In this document: positions 17,909 to 26,539 of the stretch, piece by piece
How the letters are laid out: the number at the start of each line of letters is the position of its first letter
Numbering within the stretch: position 1 is the stretch's first letter
Assembly (NCBI GenBank): GCA_934120715.1
Contig: CAKOUW010000001.1
Location: 372,001 to 436,000, forward strand
Reading direction: 5' to 3'
DNA length: 64,000 bases
From: an uncultured Bacilli bacterium
Lineage (GTDB): Bacteria; Bacillota_I; Bacilli_A; RF39; UBA660
Translations under genes and position numbers: made by a program
The notes under the pieces: generated by a model
What the model saw: only the letters and a program-made list of their open reading frames with translations
Told to the model about the DNA's origin: nothing
Database searches by the model: none

Positions 17909-18009
17909 ATAATTACCTCCTTCATTTTAAACTTAAGACTCGCTCTTAAGGTACAATAGTAAAATTGTTTCTAACCTTTTCAATGCGGTTTGAGCATGAG
18001 GCGTCAAAC
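17909..18009 (-). promoter_or_regulatory. L21 leader RNA
   Basis: The 5' untranslated region of rplU is about 100 bases and contains a 6-bp hairpin (GTTTGA / TCAAAC, 17988-18009) right at the transcript start and a 7-bp hairpin (CTTAAGA / TCTTAAG, near 17934-17952) just before the SD. Bacillota rplU operons have a known structured L21 leader thought to mediate autoregulation; position and size agree, but I have not matched it to the covariance model. Confidence 0.6.
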
Positions 18010-18015
18010 AACATG

Positions 18016-18044
18016 ATTATAGCATACTTAGTTTTTCATGTCAA
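18016..18044 (-). promoter_or_regulatory. Consensus sigma-A promoter of rplU-prp-rpmA-obg
   Basis: On the minus strand a perfect TTGACA (18039-18044) and a perfect TATAAT (18016-18021) are separated by 17 bases. The start is predicted near 18009, at the base of the first leader hairpin. Confidence 0.9.
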
Positions 18045-18069
18045 ATTTTTAATTTTCTGGCTTTGATTT

Positions 18070-19029
18070 TTAAGTATTAGTTGTTTTGATTTTTATCTTT
18101 ACATCGTCTTTTTTAGAACTGTCTAGTTTTGTAAATAGTGCCTGAGTATACATTTCATGTTGTCTACAAAATTCTGGATCCTTTAATCCTTCTTCCAGTA
18201 ATTCCTTTTGTTGATTATAATTATTAATCATAGATCTGATACCAGTTCTGTAATGAGAGCTTTTATTTGTTTTCTTGATTATGGCACCTAGTATAGCATA
18301 ATAGTTGTCAGACACAGGTCTATAGAAGACTCTTAACATATATTCTAGATTTCTTACTTCTAGTATACCACTAAACTTGTTATTACCACCAGCTAGTGAT
18401 TTACGTTCTCTGAATGTTCCTTCTATTATAGAATTAAATAATTCACTTAGAGCTGGATAACATTTAGGATCAATGCTATCAATATTTTCAAATACCCTTA
18501 TTCTACCGCCATTGGTAGTTAAAAATAATAATTTATTTTTAGGTATGTCCGCCTTTTCTATTTCCGGATCAAGGTTAATACTTTGTTTTAAAGCATTTTG
18601 AATCTGCTCATATCTTTTTATATCTTCATAGAAAGAAAGAAGTTCATCATCACCTGTACCCATTTTCTTTTCAGCTAAAATTAACTCCTCAGTTTGCCTT
18701 ATTTTTCTATAGTATTCAATATAAAGTCTTTTAACTAAGCTTTTCTTATCATAACTATCTTCTTGTGGTAAAACTCCTAATACTTCTTTAGTAACATCAT
18801 CTGTTGGATCTAATAATTCTAATAATTCTAAATATTTTTTTATTTCTTCTTCAAAGCCACTTTCTTTGGCAATTACAAAATTGGCTTTTTGTCTATCTGC
18901 CCTCTCTAATAAAAAGTCTGTTTTGGGGATGCCAATAGTTTGACTAGCCTTTCTTAAATTTTCCAGTTCTTCGCGTTGTTTTTTTATTGTCAGTAATAAC
19001 TCTTTATTCGCTTCTAGTATATTGCTCAT
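18070..19029 (-). CDS. Uncharacterised protein with a possible RelE/Gp49-like C-terminal region
   Basis: A 319-residue soluble protein. Residues 1-45 form a coiled coil (LLLTIKKQREELENLRKAS), and residues about 55-155 are helical and charged. In the last third, GILEVRNLEYMLRVFYRPV then YYAILGAIIKKTNKS (about residues 216-252) has the order seen in Gp49/HigB-like RelE folds: 'E-R', 'RVFY' and a hydrophobic strand before 'KKT.K'. That match is by eye only. The gene begins 11 bases after the stop of the unknown 596-residue gene, with GGGG as a weak SD, so the two are one operon and may act together. No function is assigned. Confidence 0.55.
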   Translation of the reverse strand: MSNILEANKELLLTIKKQREELENLRKASQTIGIPKTDFLLERADRQKANFVIAKESGFEEEIKKYLELLELLDPTDDVTKEVLGVLPQEDSYDKKSLVKRLYIEYYRKIRQTEELILAEKKMGTGDDELLSFYEDIKRYEQIQNALKQSINLDPEIEKADIPKNKLLFLTTNGGRIRVFENIDSIDPKCYPALSELFNSIIEGTFRERKSLAGGNNKFSGILEVRNLEYMLRVFYRPVSDNYYAILGAIIKKTNKSSHYRTGIRSMINNYNQQKELLEEGLKDPEFCRQHEMYTQALFTKLDSSKKDDVKIKIKTTNT

Positions 19030-19039
19030 TCTTAACCCC

Positions 19040-20830
19040 CTATTTCTTATCCTTTTTATAGGTATTTGTAGCTGTGGAATCTTTTTTACCTGGATTTTTA
19101 AGTGCTCTTTCTACTTTTTTTCTTGAAATTAAGATCCCACCAAAATCATATGTTAGGCTATCTTTAGTACGTTTTTCAAACTTTTCAAGATCTTCTTCCT
19201 GAAGTAAATCTATCATAATAGTTTTATATTCATCTGATGGTAATGATACATATTCATTAATCTTATGATCTGGAACTATAAAATTAGGTTCATCTAATAC
19301 TTCTTTTAATTCATCTATATTTTTAGGTAATTCATTTAATTCTTTTAAAATACTTAGTCTTAGCCATCTTTCTTTACTATAATTTAAAATACTTAAATCT
19401 TGGTATAACTCTTGACTATAGCCATATTCAATTACTAAATCCATTAAGTCTTCTAGACCTTCTTCTGATAAAAATTTTATATTTGTACCTTTTTTAATAG
19501 ATTTAGTTAAACCGTATTCATCTATACAATCTAGGCTACTATTTAGTTGTTTAGAATTTAAGGCTAAAATATCGTAGTTATTATATAGTACTTTACATGG
19601 GATATCTCTGTCCTTTAATGTTTTAAGACAACACATTAAATTTTCATATATATGGGAACCACTATCAAAAAGTTCTGGATTACTACTTATAAATTTTTTA
19701 CTTAAAATTCCATTTTCATATAGTTGCGCTATATTGGAAAGTGACTCAATATTAGCAGTCATTAACATTTGAAGAATACTATTACTATTTGTTATTCCAT
19801 AATTTTTTGCTTGGGCTATAATTTGTTCTATTTCTTCTTTAGTTCTAAAAGATATTTTTTGATATAGTTCTTCTGTTAATATAATGCCAGTTTCTGCTAA
19901 GACATGTTGGTATACTACTATTGAGTTTGATCTGGCTTGTATTAGTTCTCTTTCTAGATTATCACTTACAGCCTTGTTGTGATCATATATATATTTTAAA
20001 ACTAGTTCTTGCAACTTCTCATCTGAAATTTCTGATACAAATGATAGGTTTGTTATTACTTCTTTTTCGGACTCTTCTAAAAGTTTTTCCTTAGCTTCTA
20101 AATATTTTATTTTCTTTTTTCGTAGGTTCAGCTTTTTCTTCTTTTCTAACCTTTCTACACCATAATAATACCCTTTTATAACCTCATTAATATGCTTATA
20201 ATATGGTGACTTATGTCTAACGCATTCCTGTCTTTCTAGTTCTGTCATGTCAAGGAAGTCTAATCTCTCACCAGTAATTTTCTGAATTAATTTATAGACT
20301 TTATCAGTATAATCCATTTTTGTTGATAGTGATTCTATTAGCAAAGAGATAGCCTTTATATCGTTATAGCCACGATATTCAAACCAATCGCTTAAGGTAA
20401 TTTCAACATCATCTATACGTGTAGAAGATGGCACGAGTCCAGAATCTCTTAAGATTATACCGGAATCTACTTTTAATATATCACTTACCGTTTCGAACTT
20501 TTTACTAGCAATATTTCTAGCCATAGCATAAAGTAATGTAACCATATCATAATTATTTTTAACTATTTCTTCATCAGCTTTTTCTAAATCACTATCAGAG
20601 GGGCTCTTTTTTAATAAAGGAAGGCTTTCAAATTCATCATATTTTTCTCTTAGCATCATAATAAAAATAGCATACATATCAAGCTCTGAATCTACAGATA
20701 CATCTACTCTACCATCTTTAAACAAGAAATTTTTGCTTATTATTTCACTATATTCGGTTTCGATTTCTTCTTCCTCTTCAATTTCTTTGATTTTTCCGTT
20801 TAATATCTTTATTAATTCTTCAATAGTCAT
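19040..20830 (-). CDS. Uncharacterised helical protein
   Basis: A 596-residue soluble protein that I do not recognise. The first 25 residues are acidic (KEIEEEEEIETEY), a strongly basic helix (EKKKKLNLRKKKIKYLEAKEK) lies around residues 235-255, and the region from about 300 to 470 reads as repeated pairs of short helices with leucines at regular spacing, ending in a Lys/Thr-rich tail. No membrane segment or catalytic motif was found. SD AAAGGGG lies upstream of ATG at 20830, and a TGTTACAAT extended -10 sequence near 20878-20886 may be its promoter. It heads a two-gene operon with the RelE-like gene. Confidence 0.55.
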   Translation of the reverse strand: MTIEELIKILNGKIKEIEEEEEIETEYSEIISKNFLFKDGRVDVSVDSELDMYAIFIMMLREKYDEFESLPLLKKSPSDSDLEKADEEIVKNNYDMVTLLYAMARNIASKKFETVSDILKVDSGIILRDSGLVPSSTRIDDVEITLSDWFEYRGYNDIKAISLLIESLSTKMDYTDKVYKLIQKITGERLDFLDMTELERQECVRHKSPYYKHINEVIKGYYYGVERLEKKKKLNLRKKKIKYLEAKEKLLEESEKEVITNLSFVSEISDEKLQELVLKYIYDHNKAVSDNLERELIQARSNSIVVYQHVLAETGIILTEELYQKISFRTKEEIEQIIAQAKNYGITNSNSILQMLMTANIESLSNIAQLYENGILSKKFISSNPELFDSGSHIYENLMCCLKTLKDRDIPCKVLYNNYDILALNSKQLNSSLDCIDEYGLTKSIKKGTNIKFLSEEGLEDLMDLVIEYGYSQELYQDLSILNYSKERWLRLSILKELNELPKNIDELKEVLDEPNFIVPDHKINEYVSLPSDEYKTIMIDLLQEEDLEKFEKRTKDSLTYDFGGILISRKKVERALKNPGKKDSTATNTYKKDKK

Positions 20831-20964
20831 CGCAAATTTAATCCCCTTTTTTATATCAGCTTTAATAATGCTTCATATTGTAACACACTTTTTATAATTT
20901 TACTAGAAAAAATAAATAAGTTTTATGTTTTAACCAACTATTACTTGGAAGCACTATATATAAA

Positions 20965-20991
20965 TTAAAAGAGAGATTAATTAACCTCTCT
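20965..20991 (-). terminator. Terminator of addBA
   Basis: A 9-bp stem with one G-T pair (AGAGAGGTT / AATCTCTCT) overlaps the addA stop codon and is followed by TTTTAATTT on the minus strand. Confidence 0.65.
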
Positions 20992-23900
20992 AAATTTAGA
21001 ATCCATTATTGAATATAGATAGCATGATACTTTCTTATTTGTTTTAGTTTTGATGTAGTCCTTATAGCCTAATAATTGTTTATCATATAATGGATCATCT
21101 ATATTTTTTAATTTATAGTCTATTATTATGAATTCATTTTCATTTTCAATTAATAGATCAATTATTCCTCTTTTAATTGTATTGTTGTTTTTATAAATAA
21201 ATTCATATTCTTTATATATTTGGGAATTTATATTATCTTTAATTATCTTACTATTTAAGAAGGACGCTATTTTAGTTGAAATCAAACTCTCAAAATTATA
21301 TTTATCATTTGAAAAATCTTTAAAATTAATTATTTCAAGGGCCTCATGAACTTTGGTCCCAAATTCTAGGAGTTTCTTTTCTTCTTTAGTAATTATATTT
21401 TTATTTTCTTTAGAAAAATGTTCTTCTTCTACTAATTCCGTTTTAATATCTAAAGGTTTTAATATTAGTGATTCATTTATTTTTAAATCATCTAATAATA
21501 GATCACTATTTGTTTGAAGATATTTTTTATCGCAAATAACGTTACTCTTTTTAACATATGGTAGAACTGTTGAGTAGATGCTTTTAATGATCGTTGCAAA
21601 ATTATTATATTTTTGTCTTTTAAAAGTCGAAACAAAGGATAAGGTCTCTTCTATTTCTTCTTGTTCTTTTAAGACAATAATCATTTTTTCTTTAGCCCTA
21701 GTCATTGCAACATATAGTAGTCTTATTTTTTCAGATATTTCTTCCTTCTTGGTACGATCTTTTAAGATGTATTTTAAAGCGGTATCCTTGTAATACTCAT
21801 CAACTTTAGGAATGATTATACCTAAATTATTATCATAAATTATTTTTTCTCTTAACTCACTTAAATTAAAATTATTAGAAAAGCCTGCAAAATAGCAAAT
21901 TGGAAATTCTAGACCTTTTGATTTATGAATAGTCATTATTTTACAACTATTTGATGAGACATTATTGACAGCAAACTTTAAATCATATCCTTTATCAAAT
22001 AAAGTATCTAGGTAGGCAATAAAATCATATAGTGATGAGGATGATGATTTTACTAGATTATAAAAATATTCAGATCTAGTTAAAAGGGAGTCAACATTAC
22101 CAATAGTTAGAACTTTTTCTTCATAGTTAAATTCTTCTAATAATTCATAAATAAATTCTTCTGGAGAAGTTATATCTATCCTATCTATTAGACTTTGGCA
22201 TTTTTTATATAAAGAGGTTTCTTCATAAGAATTATTTACAAAAATATTATATATTTCTTCATCAGAGGTTTTATATAGAAAACTTCTAGATACAGAAATA
22301 AAATTATATTTAAATTCTTCATTTAAAGTATTATTTTTAATATTAATAAGTAATTTTAATAAGCTTCTTAATACTAAAATATCTTCTTTTTCAGATAATG
22401 ATTCATCTTTTAAAATAGTAAGAGGTATTTGAAGATATTCAAATATTTTTTTGTATAAGTTAAAGCTTTTACTTTTATCTATTAAGATGACAAAATCAGA
22501 ATAATTAATAGGTCTTAATGTAGAGGTTTCTTTATCAAATACTTGATACTTATAGTTAATTTTTTCTTTGATATCATTACCAATTATAAAAGCTTCATGT
22601 TCATCTTTAGATATTTTTTTATCATCATCTAGATAAGTAATTATATCCATGTTGTAATCTTGATTAGTCTTTCCTTCTTCATTATACATATTATTACCAA
22701 AGATCATTTGATGGGATTCCCGGTAATTGGCACCACCTATTTCATCATCCATAAATAGATTAAATAATAAATTGATATTTGATAGGACTTCTTCTCTAGA
22801 TCTAAAGTTTTTATTTAAATCTATTTTTATACCTTTATCTGTTTTAGAGTATAAATCATATTTATTTTTAAATATGTAAGGATTAGCATTTCTAAAGCGA
22901 TAAATTGATTGTTTTATATCGCCTACCATATAGACATTATTCTTAGAGATTAGGGATATAAATTTCTCTTGAATATCAGAGGTATCTTGATACTCGTCAA
23001 CCATTATTTCATTAAAACTATTAGTTAATTCTTCTTTTATATCTTTATTTTCACTAACTACTTTTATAGCAAGAGTAGCAATATCAGTAAATGTAAAATA
23101 AGATTTATCTTTTTTTAACTCTTTTAGTTTTTGATCAAGAGACTTTACAATATCAATAATTATAGAGATATTATCTTTAGTTGATAAGATATCTTCTTTT
23201 ATTTCAGCTTCATTTTCATAAATACAGAGCGATTTAATATCTTTTATTAACTCAGAAATATCCTTTTTGATACCTTTAGCTTCTTCTTCAGTATTTCTTG
23301 GAAGAGATGGCATTTTTAAATCTAATTTAGTTACTGTTTCATTATAGTTTTTAGTATCTAATAATGGCTTTATAGAGTCAAGCAATTTATAAAAATATTC
23401 GCCATCAACGTATGACTCTAAGGAATCTAGTTTTTCTTTAATTAAGTTTTTCTTTTCTAATATTATCTTATAATATAAATCATTATACTCATTAAGTTTT
23501 CCAGGAGAAAAATAATTATCTAGATAATTATTAAGATATTCTTCTTTATCATACTTTAATTCTATTTTTTTATAAATATTTAATATATAATCTTTTAATT
23601 CTTGATCATCTTTTAGACAGAAGTCATTTATTAATTTATTAAATTTTATATTATTAGAACTATAATAATCATTAAAGATAGCCTCTAAGATCTTGTTTTT
23701 TTCGATATCTATTAGAACCTCATCAGTTATTTTAATGTTTTTAGTTATGTTTAGTCTAGTATGATATTTTTTAACTATGGAAAGAGAAAAGGAATCGAAT
23801 GTGGTGATATATGAAGAGTCTATTAGATCTAATTCTTCTTTTAGAGTGGGATCTTTAGTAATTAGTTTTCTGATTCGCTCTTTCATTTCAGCAGCAGCAG

Positions 23901-24072
23901 CATTAGTAAAAGTTAAAATTAATAAAGAATTAATATGAACACCGGATGTTAGTTTTCTTTTAACTCTTTCTGATAGGACGGCAGTTTTTCCCGATCCTGC
24001 TCCAGCAGAGACTATTATATTATTGCCATCTTCATTAATCGCAAGTAATTGTTCCTTAGTCCAATTAGGCAT
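20977..24072 (-). CDS. addA: ATP-dependent helicase/nuclease subunit A (AddA)
   Basis: Large subunit of the AddAB helicase-nuclease, which processes double-strand breaks for RecA and degrades linear DNA. The 1031-residue protein has the UvrD-type motor motifs: Q-motif NWTKEQLLAI (3-12), Walker A AGAGSGKTAV (about 24-33), Walker B MVDEYQDTSD (about 345), GDIKQSIYRFR, motif V/VI (TIHKSKGLEFP about 720; LLYVAMTRAKEKM about 795) and the C-terminal nuclease core with IDLLIE then IIIDYKLKN (about 990-1005). It is shorter than the B. subtilis protein (about 1230). ATG at 24072 has SD AGGAGGTG and overlaps the addB stop by eight bases, so translation is coupled. Confidence 0.95.
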   Translation of the reverse strand: MPNWTKEQLLAINEDGNNIIVSAGAGSGKTAVLSERVKRKLTSGVHINSLLILTFTNAAAAEMKERIRKLITKDPTLKEELDLIDSSYITTFDSFSLSIVKKYHTRLNITKNIKITDEVLIDIEKNKILEAIFNDYYSSNNIKFNKLINDFCLKDDQELKDYILNIYKKIELKYDKEEYLNNYLDNYFSPGKLNEYNDLYYKIILEKKNLIKEKLDSLESYVDGEYFYKLLDSIKPLLDTKNYNETVTKLDLKMPSLPRNTEEEAKGIKKDISELIKDIKSLCIYENEAEIKEDILSTKDNISIIIDIVKSLDQKLKELKKDKSYFTFTDIATLAIKVVSENKDIKEELTNSFNEIMVDEYQDTSDIQEKFISLISKNNVYMVGDIKQSIYRFRNANPYIFKNKYDLYSKTDKGIKIDLNKNFRSREEVLSNINLLFNLFMDDEIGGANYRESHQMIFGNNMYNEEGKTNQDYNMDIITYLDDDKKISKDEHEAFIIGNDIKEKINYKYQVFDKETSTLRPINYSDFVILIDKSKSFNLYKKIFEYLQIPLTILKDESLSEKEDILVLRSLLKLLINIKNNTLNEEFKYNFISVSRSFLYKTSDEEIYNIFVNNSYEETSLYKKCQSLIDRIDITSPEEFIYELLEEFNYEEKVLTIGNVDSLLTRSEYFYNLVKSSSSSLYDFIAYLDTLFDKGYDLKFAVNNVSSNSCKIMTIHKSKGLEFPICYFAGFSNNFNLSELREKIIYDNNLGIIIPKVDEYYKDTALKYILKDRTKKEEISEKIRLLYVAMTRAKEKMIIVLKEQEEIEETLSFVSTFKRQKYNNFATIIKSIYSTVLPYVKKSNVICDKKYLQTNSDLLLDDLKINESLILKPLDIKTELVEEEHFSKENKNIITKEEKKLLEFGTKVHEALEIINFKDFSNDKYNFESLISTKIASFLNSKIIKDNINSQIYKEYEFIYKNNNTIKRGIIDLLIENENEFIIIDYKLKNIDDPLYDKQLLGYKDYIKTKTNKKVSCYLYSIMDSKFREVN

Positions 24073-26404
24073 TATTATCACCTCCTAAGAAAGAAAGATC
24101 TTCTACTTTATCAAGATAGATTAAATCTTTTTCCATCATGTAGCATAAGTCTTTATATTTACAAAAATTACATGAGATATTATTACCACTATATACTTTA
24201 GGATCAATAGAAAAGTTGGCATTTAGAATATTATCTTTGGTCTTATTAATATAGTTTTTAGTATAGTTTAATAATTCATATAAGGTATCATCATTTATTA
24301 ATTTGGAATTACGAGAAAAGCCTTTTTCTTCATCGTAGGACATTCCTTTAATTAAAGAGCTCTTTTCAATAGTTGAATCAAAACGTTCTAGGATATTACT
24401 TTTATCTGTTGAATAGCCTTTTAAAAGAAGGCGATCATTTTTTATTTTTTCTAAATCTTTATCCCATGTTGGATAATTAAATAATATATTTTGATAATAT
24501 AGTCCAGTAAAGATTGGACTAGTGAACACCTTAGAGTAATTTATTAAATATAAGTAAATTGGTAATTGCATAGAAAGACCATATTTAATTTTTTCTAGGC
24601 TTGTATCAATAGTACCAGTTTTATAGTCTATTATAGAAAAATAAGTATCACTTACCTCACTATAATACATAATTCTATCTATGGTTCCAGTAAAGATTAC
24701 AGATATATCCGAAGAGATATCAATATCTATTTTCTTTTCGTAATAATTATCGTTGTAGCCAGTTAATAATTCTTTTTTCTTTAACTCTTCTATTAAGTTT
24801 TTTAAATCTTTTTTTATTTTAACTAGTAATAGTCTTTCTTTTACAGATAGTTCTCTTGTTTCTAAATAGTTACTCCACTCTTTTTCAAAATCAAAATTAG
24901 TTCTATTATATAGTGATAATATTTGATGATAAAGGGATCCAATATAGGCACTGAAATTATCAGTGAAAGGATCTAGTTTTAAGACGTATTTAATATAATA
25001 TTTAAACTGGCATTCACTATAACTATTTAGGCTGGTATAAGATAGTTTTAGAGGAAAAGGAAGATTTTTTAGATAGAGATCATTATCTATACCAGTAAAC
25101 TCATTAGAGTATGTTTTATAGTTAATAGAGGTATTAGAATATAAAAGTTTTAAGGTATCATCTTTAATTCCATATAAATTATATAGATCTAGTTTTTTAC
25201 CTAGAGTAATTTTGTTATAAATATTTGAATAATTATAATTTATTGGATCAGGTTTTACTACTTCTAAATTATAATCAGTTATTAAGTTAGACTTATAAAA
25301 TGAAGAGAATGATGATGATAATTTATATGATATAAAGACATTTTTAATAGATGATATAACTTTAGCAGTTAGTAGTTTAGATCTTTTATTTAGATAAGGG
25401 GTTTTATACATTGCGACTTCATCTTTGATATTATCAGTAATATATTCAGTATCTTGATAGACTTTAGGAAGTATATCTCTATTTAGGCCTAGTATAAAGA
25501 CGTATTCATCAGAGTGGAATTCTTCATTGAAAAGATTCTTAATATTAATAGCGTTACTATATTTAGGAGGATTAATATAAGTATTTTTCAATTTATCTAT
25601 TAATATATCATGATATGATTTAGTGTCTTTATCTAACATGGCAAGAGATGAGATAATAGAAGTTATTTTATTATTTATAGATTGCTTTTTAGGATCTGTT
25701 TGATCAATTGTTTCATTAATTAGGAAGTCTTGAACTACTTTAGTTGGATATATTGAATTTTTCATATCAATATTTATAGGAATATTGTAGTACGAAAAGA
25801 TCTTTTTTAAAGTATATAGATATTCACTTGTGATATTGGTAAGATATATTTTATTTATATCAATACCAGTATTAAGTAATTCTATAATCTTTAGACAAAC
25901 ATTATTTACTTCTTCTTCAATAGTGGCATTTTCAACTACTTTAACATTTAAAATAACTTGTTCATTTTCATGATTATCTTTTATGCCAAGCATTTTTTCT
26001 TCATATTTATCTAGATCATAATATGATACAGTTATTACTTCTCTTTTTTCTAGATAGCTTTTAAAAATTGGATTAGTATGAAGAAGTTTTTTTGATGATA
26101 ATTCTTTTTTTAAGTTGCTTAAAAAGACTAATTTAACATCTTTATATTCTTTATCATCTTCTATTATATATAAATTATTTAGATAGACTTTAGCTACATC
26201 TAGAGAGTAATTGTATTCCTCCATTAGGTAGCTTAGAGCTTCTTCATCATAAGAAAAATAATAGTTAGATTTAAATTCTTCTTTAGTCATAAATTTTATA
26301 TTATAAAAGTTATTATCACTACTTAATTCTTCTAATATCTTATTTTTTTCTTCAGTGGGACAAACTATTATTAAATTGTCATTTTTATATTTAGAGATAT
26401 CCAT
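24065..26404 (-). CDS. addB: ATP-dependent helicase/nuclease subunit B (AddB)
   Basis: Partner of AddA that holds the second nuclease and usually recognises Chi. The 779-residue protein is much shorter than the B. subtilis protein (about 1160). The N-terminus (NLIIVCPTEEKN) lacks a recognisable Walker A, so the degenerate helicase part seems reduced. The C-terminal nuclease is intact in appearance: CQFKYYIKYVLKL (about residue 467), TGTIDRIMYY, IIDYKTGTID (about 610) and a Cys cluster CNFCKYKDLC (about 755) that with the earlier Cys could ligate a 4Fe-4S cluster. ATG at 26404 has SD AAGAGGTG. It is first in addB-addA behind a promoter at 26421-26449. Confidence 0.9.
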   Translation of the reverse strand: MDISKYKNDNLIIVCPTEEKNKILEELSSDNNFYNIKFMTKEEFKSNYYFSYDEEALSYLMEEYNYSLDVAKVYLNNLYIIEDDKEYKDVKLVFLSNLKKELSSKKLLHTNPIFKSYLEKREVITVSYYDLDKYEEKMLGIKDNHENEQVILNVKVVENATIEEEVNNVCLKIIELLNTGIDINKIYLTNITSEYLYTLKKIFSYYNIPINIDMKNSIYPTKVVQDFLINETIDQTDPKKQSINNKITSIISSLAMLDKDTKSYHDILIDKLKNTYINPPKYSNAINIKNLFNEEFHSDEYVFILGLNRDILPKVYQDTEYITDNIKDEVAMYKTPYLNKRSKLLTAKVISSIKNVFISYKLSSSFSSFYKSNLITDYNLEVVKPDPINYNYSNIYNKITLGKKLDLYNLYGIKDDTLKLLYSNTSINYKTYSNEFTGIDNDLYLKNLPFPLKLSYTSLNSYSECQFKYYIKYVLKLDPFTDNFSAYIGSLYHQILSLYNRTNFDFEKEWSNYLETRELSVKERLLLVKIKKDLKNLIEELKKKELLTGYNDNYYEKKIDIDISSDISVIFTGTIDRIMYYSEVSDTYFSIIDYKTGTIDTSLEKIKYGLSMQLPIYLYLINYSKVFTSPIFTGLYYQNILFNYPTWDKDLEKIKNDRLLLKGYSTDKSNILERFDSTIEKSSLIKGMSYDEEKGFSRNSKLINDDTLYELLNYTKNYINKTKDNILNANFSIDPKVYSGNNISCNFCKYKDLCYMMEKDLIYLDKVEDLSFLGGDNNA

Positions 26405-26420
26405 TTTTATCACCTCTTTA

Positions 26421-26449
26421 ATTATATCTGTTTATTTATATTTGGACAA
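26421..26449 (-). promoter_or_regulatory. Promoter of addBA
   Basis: On the minus strand TTGTCC (26444-26449) and a perfect TATAAT (26421-26426) are spaced by 17 bases; the predicted start is about 10 bases before the SD. Confidence 0.6.
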
Positions 26450-26481
26450 GAGATGAGGAGGAATATTTGAAGATACATAAT

Positions 26482-26517
26482 TAAAAGAAATAGCCAATAC
26501 ACAATTGCATTGACTAT
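26482..26517 (-). terminator. Probable terminator of the 827-residue prepilin-like gene
   Basis: A 9-bp stem with one G-T pair (ATAGTCAAT / ATTGGCTAT) is followed by TTCTTTTAATT on the minus strand, 23 bases beyond the stop. Confidence 0.5.
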
Positions 26518-26539
26518 AAAATGATATTTGAAAGCTTTT

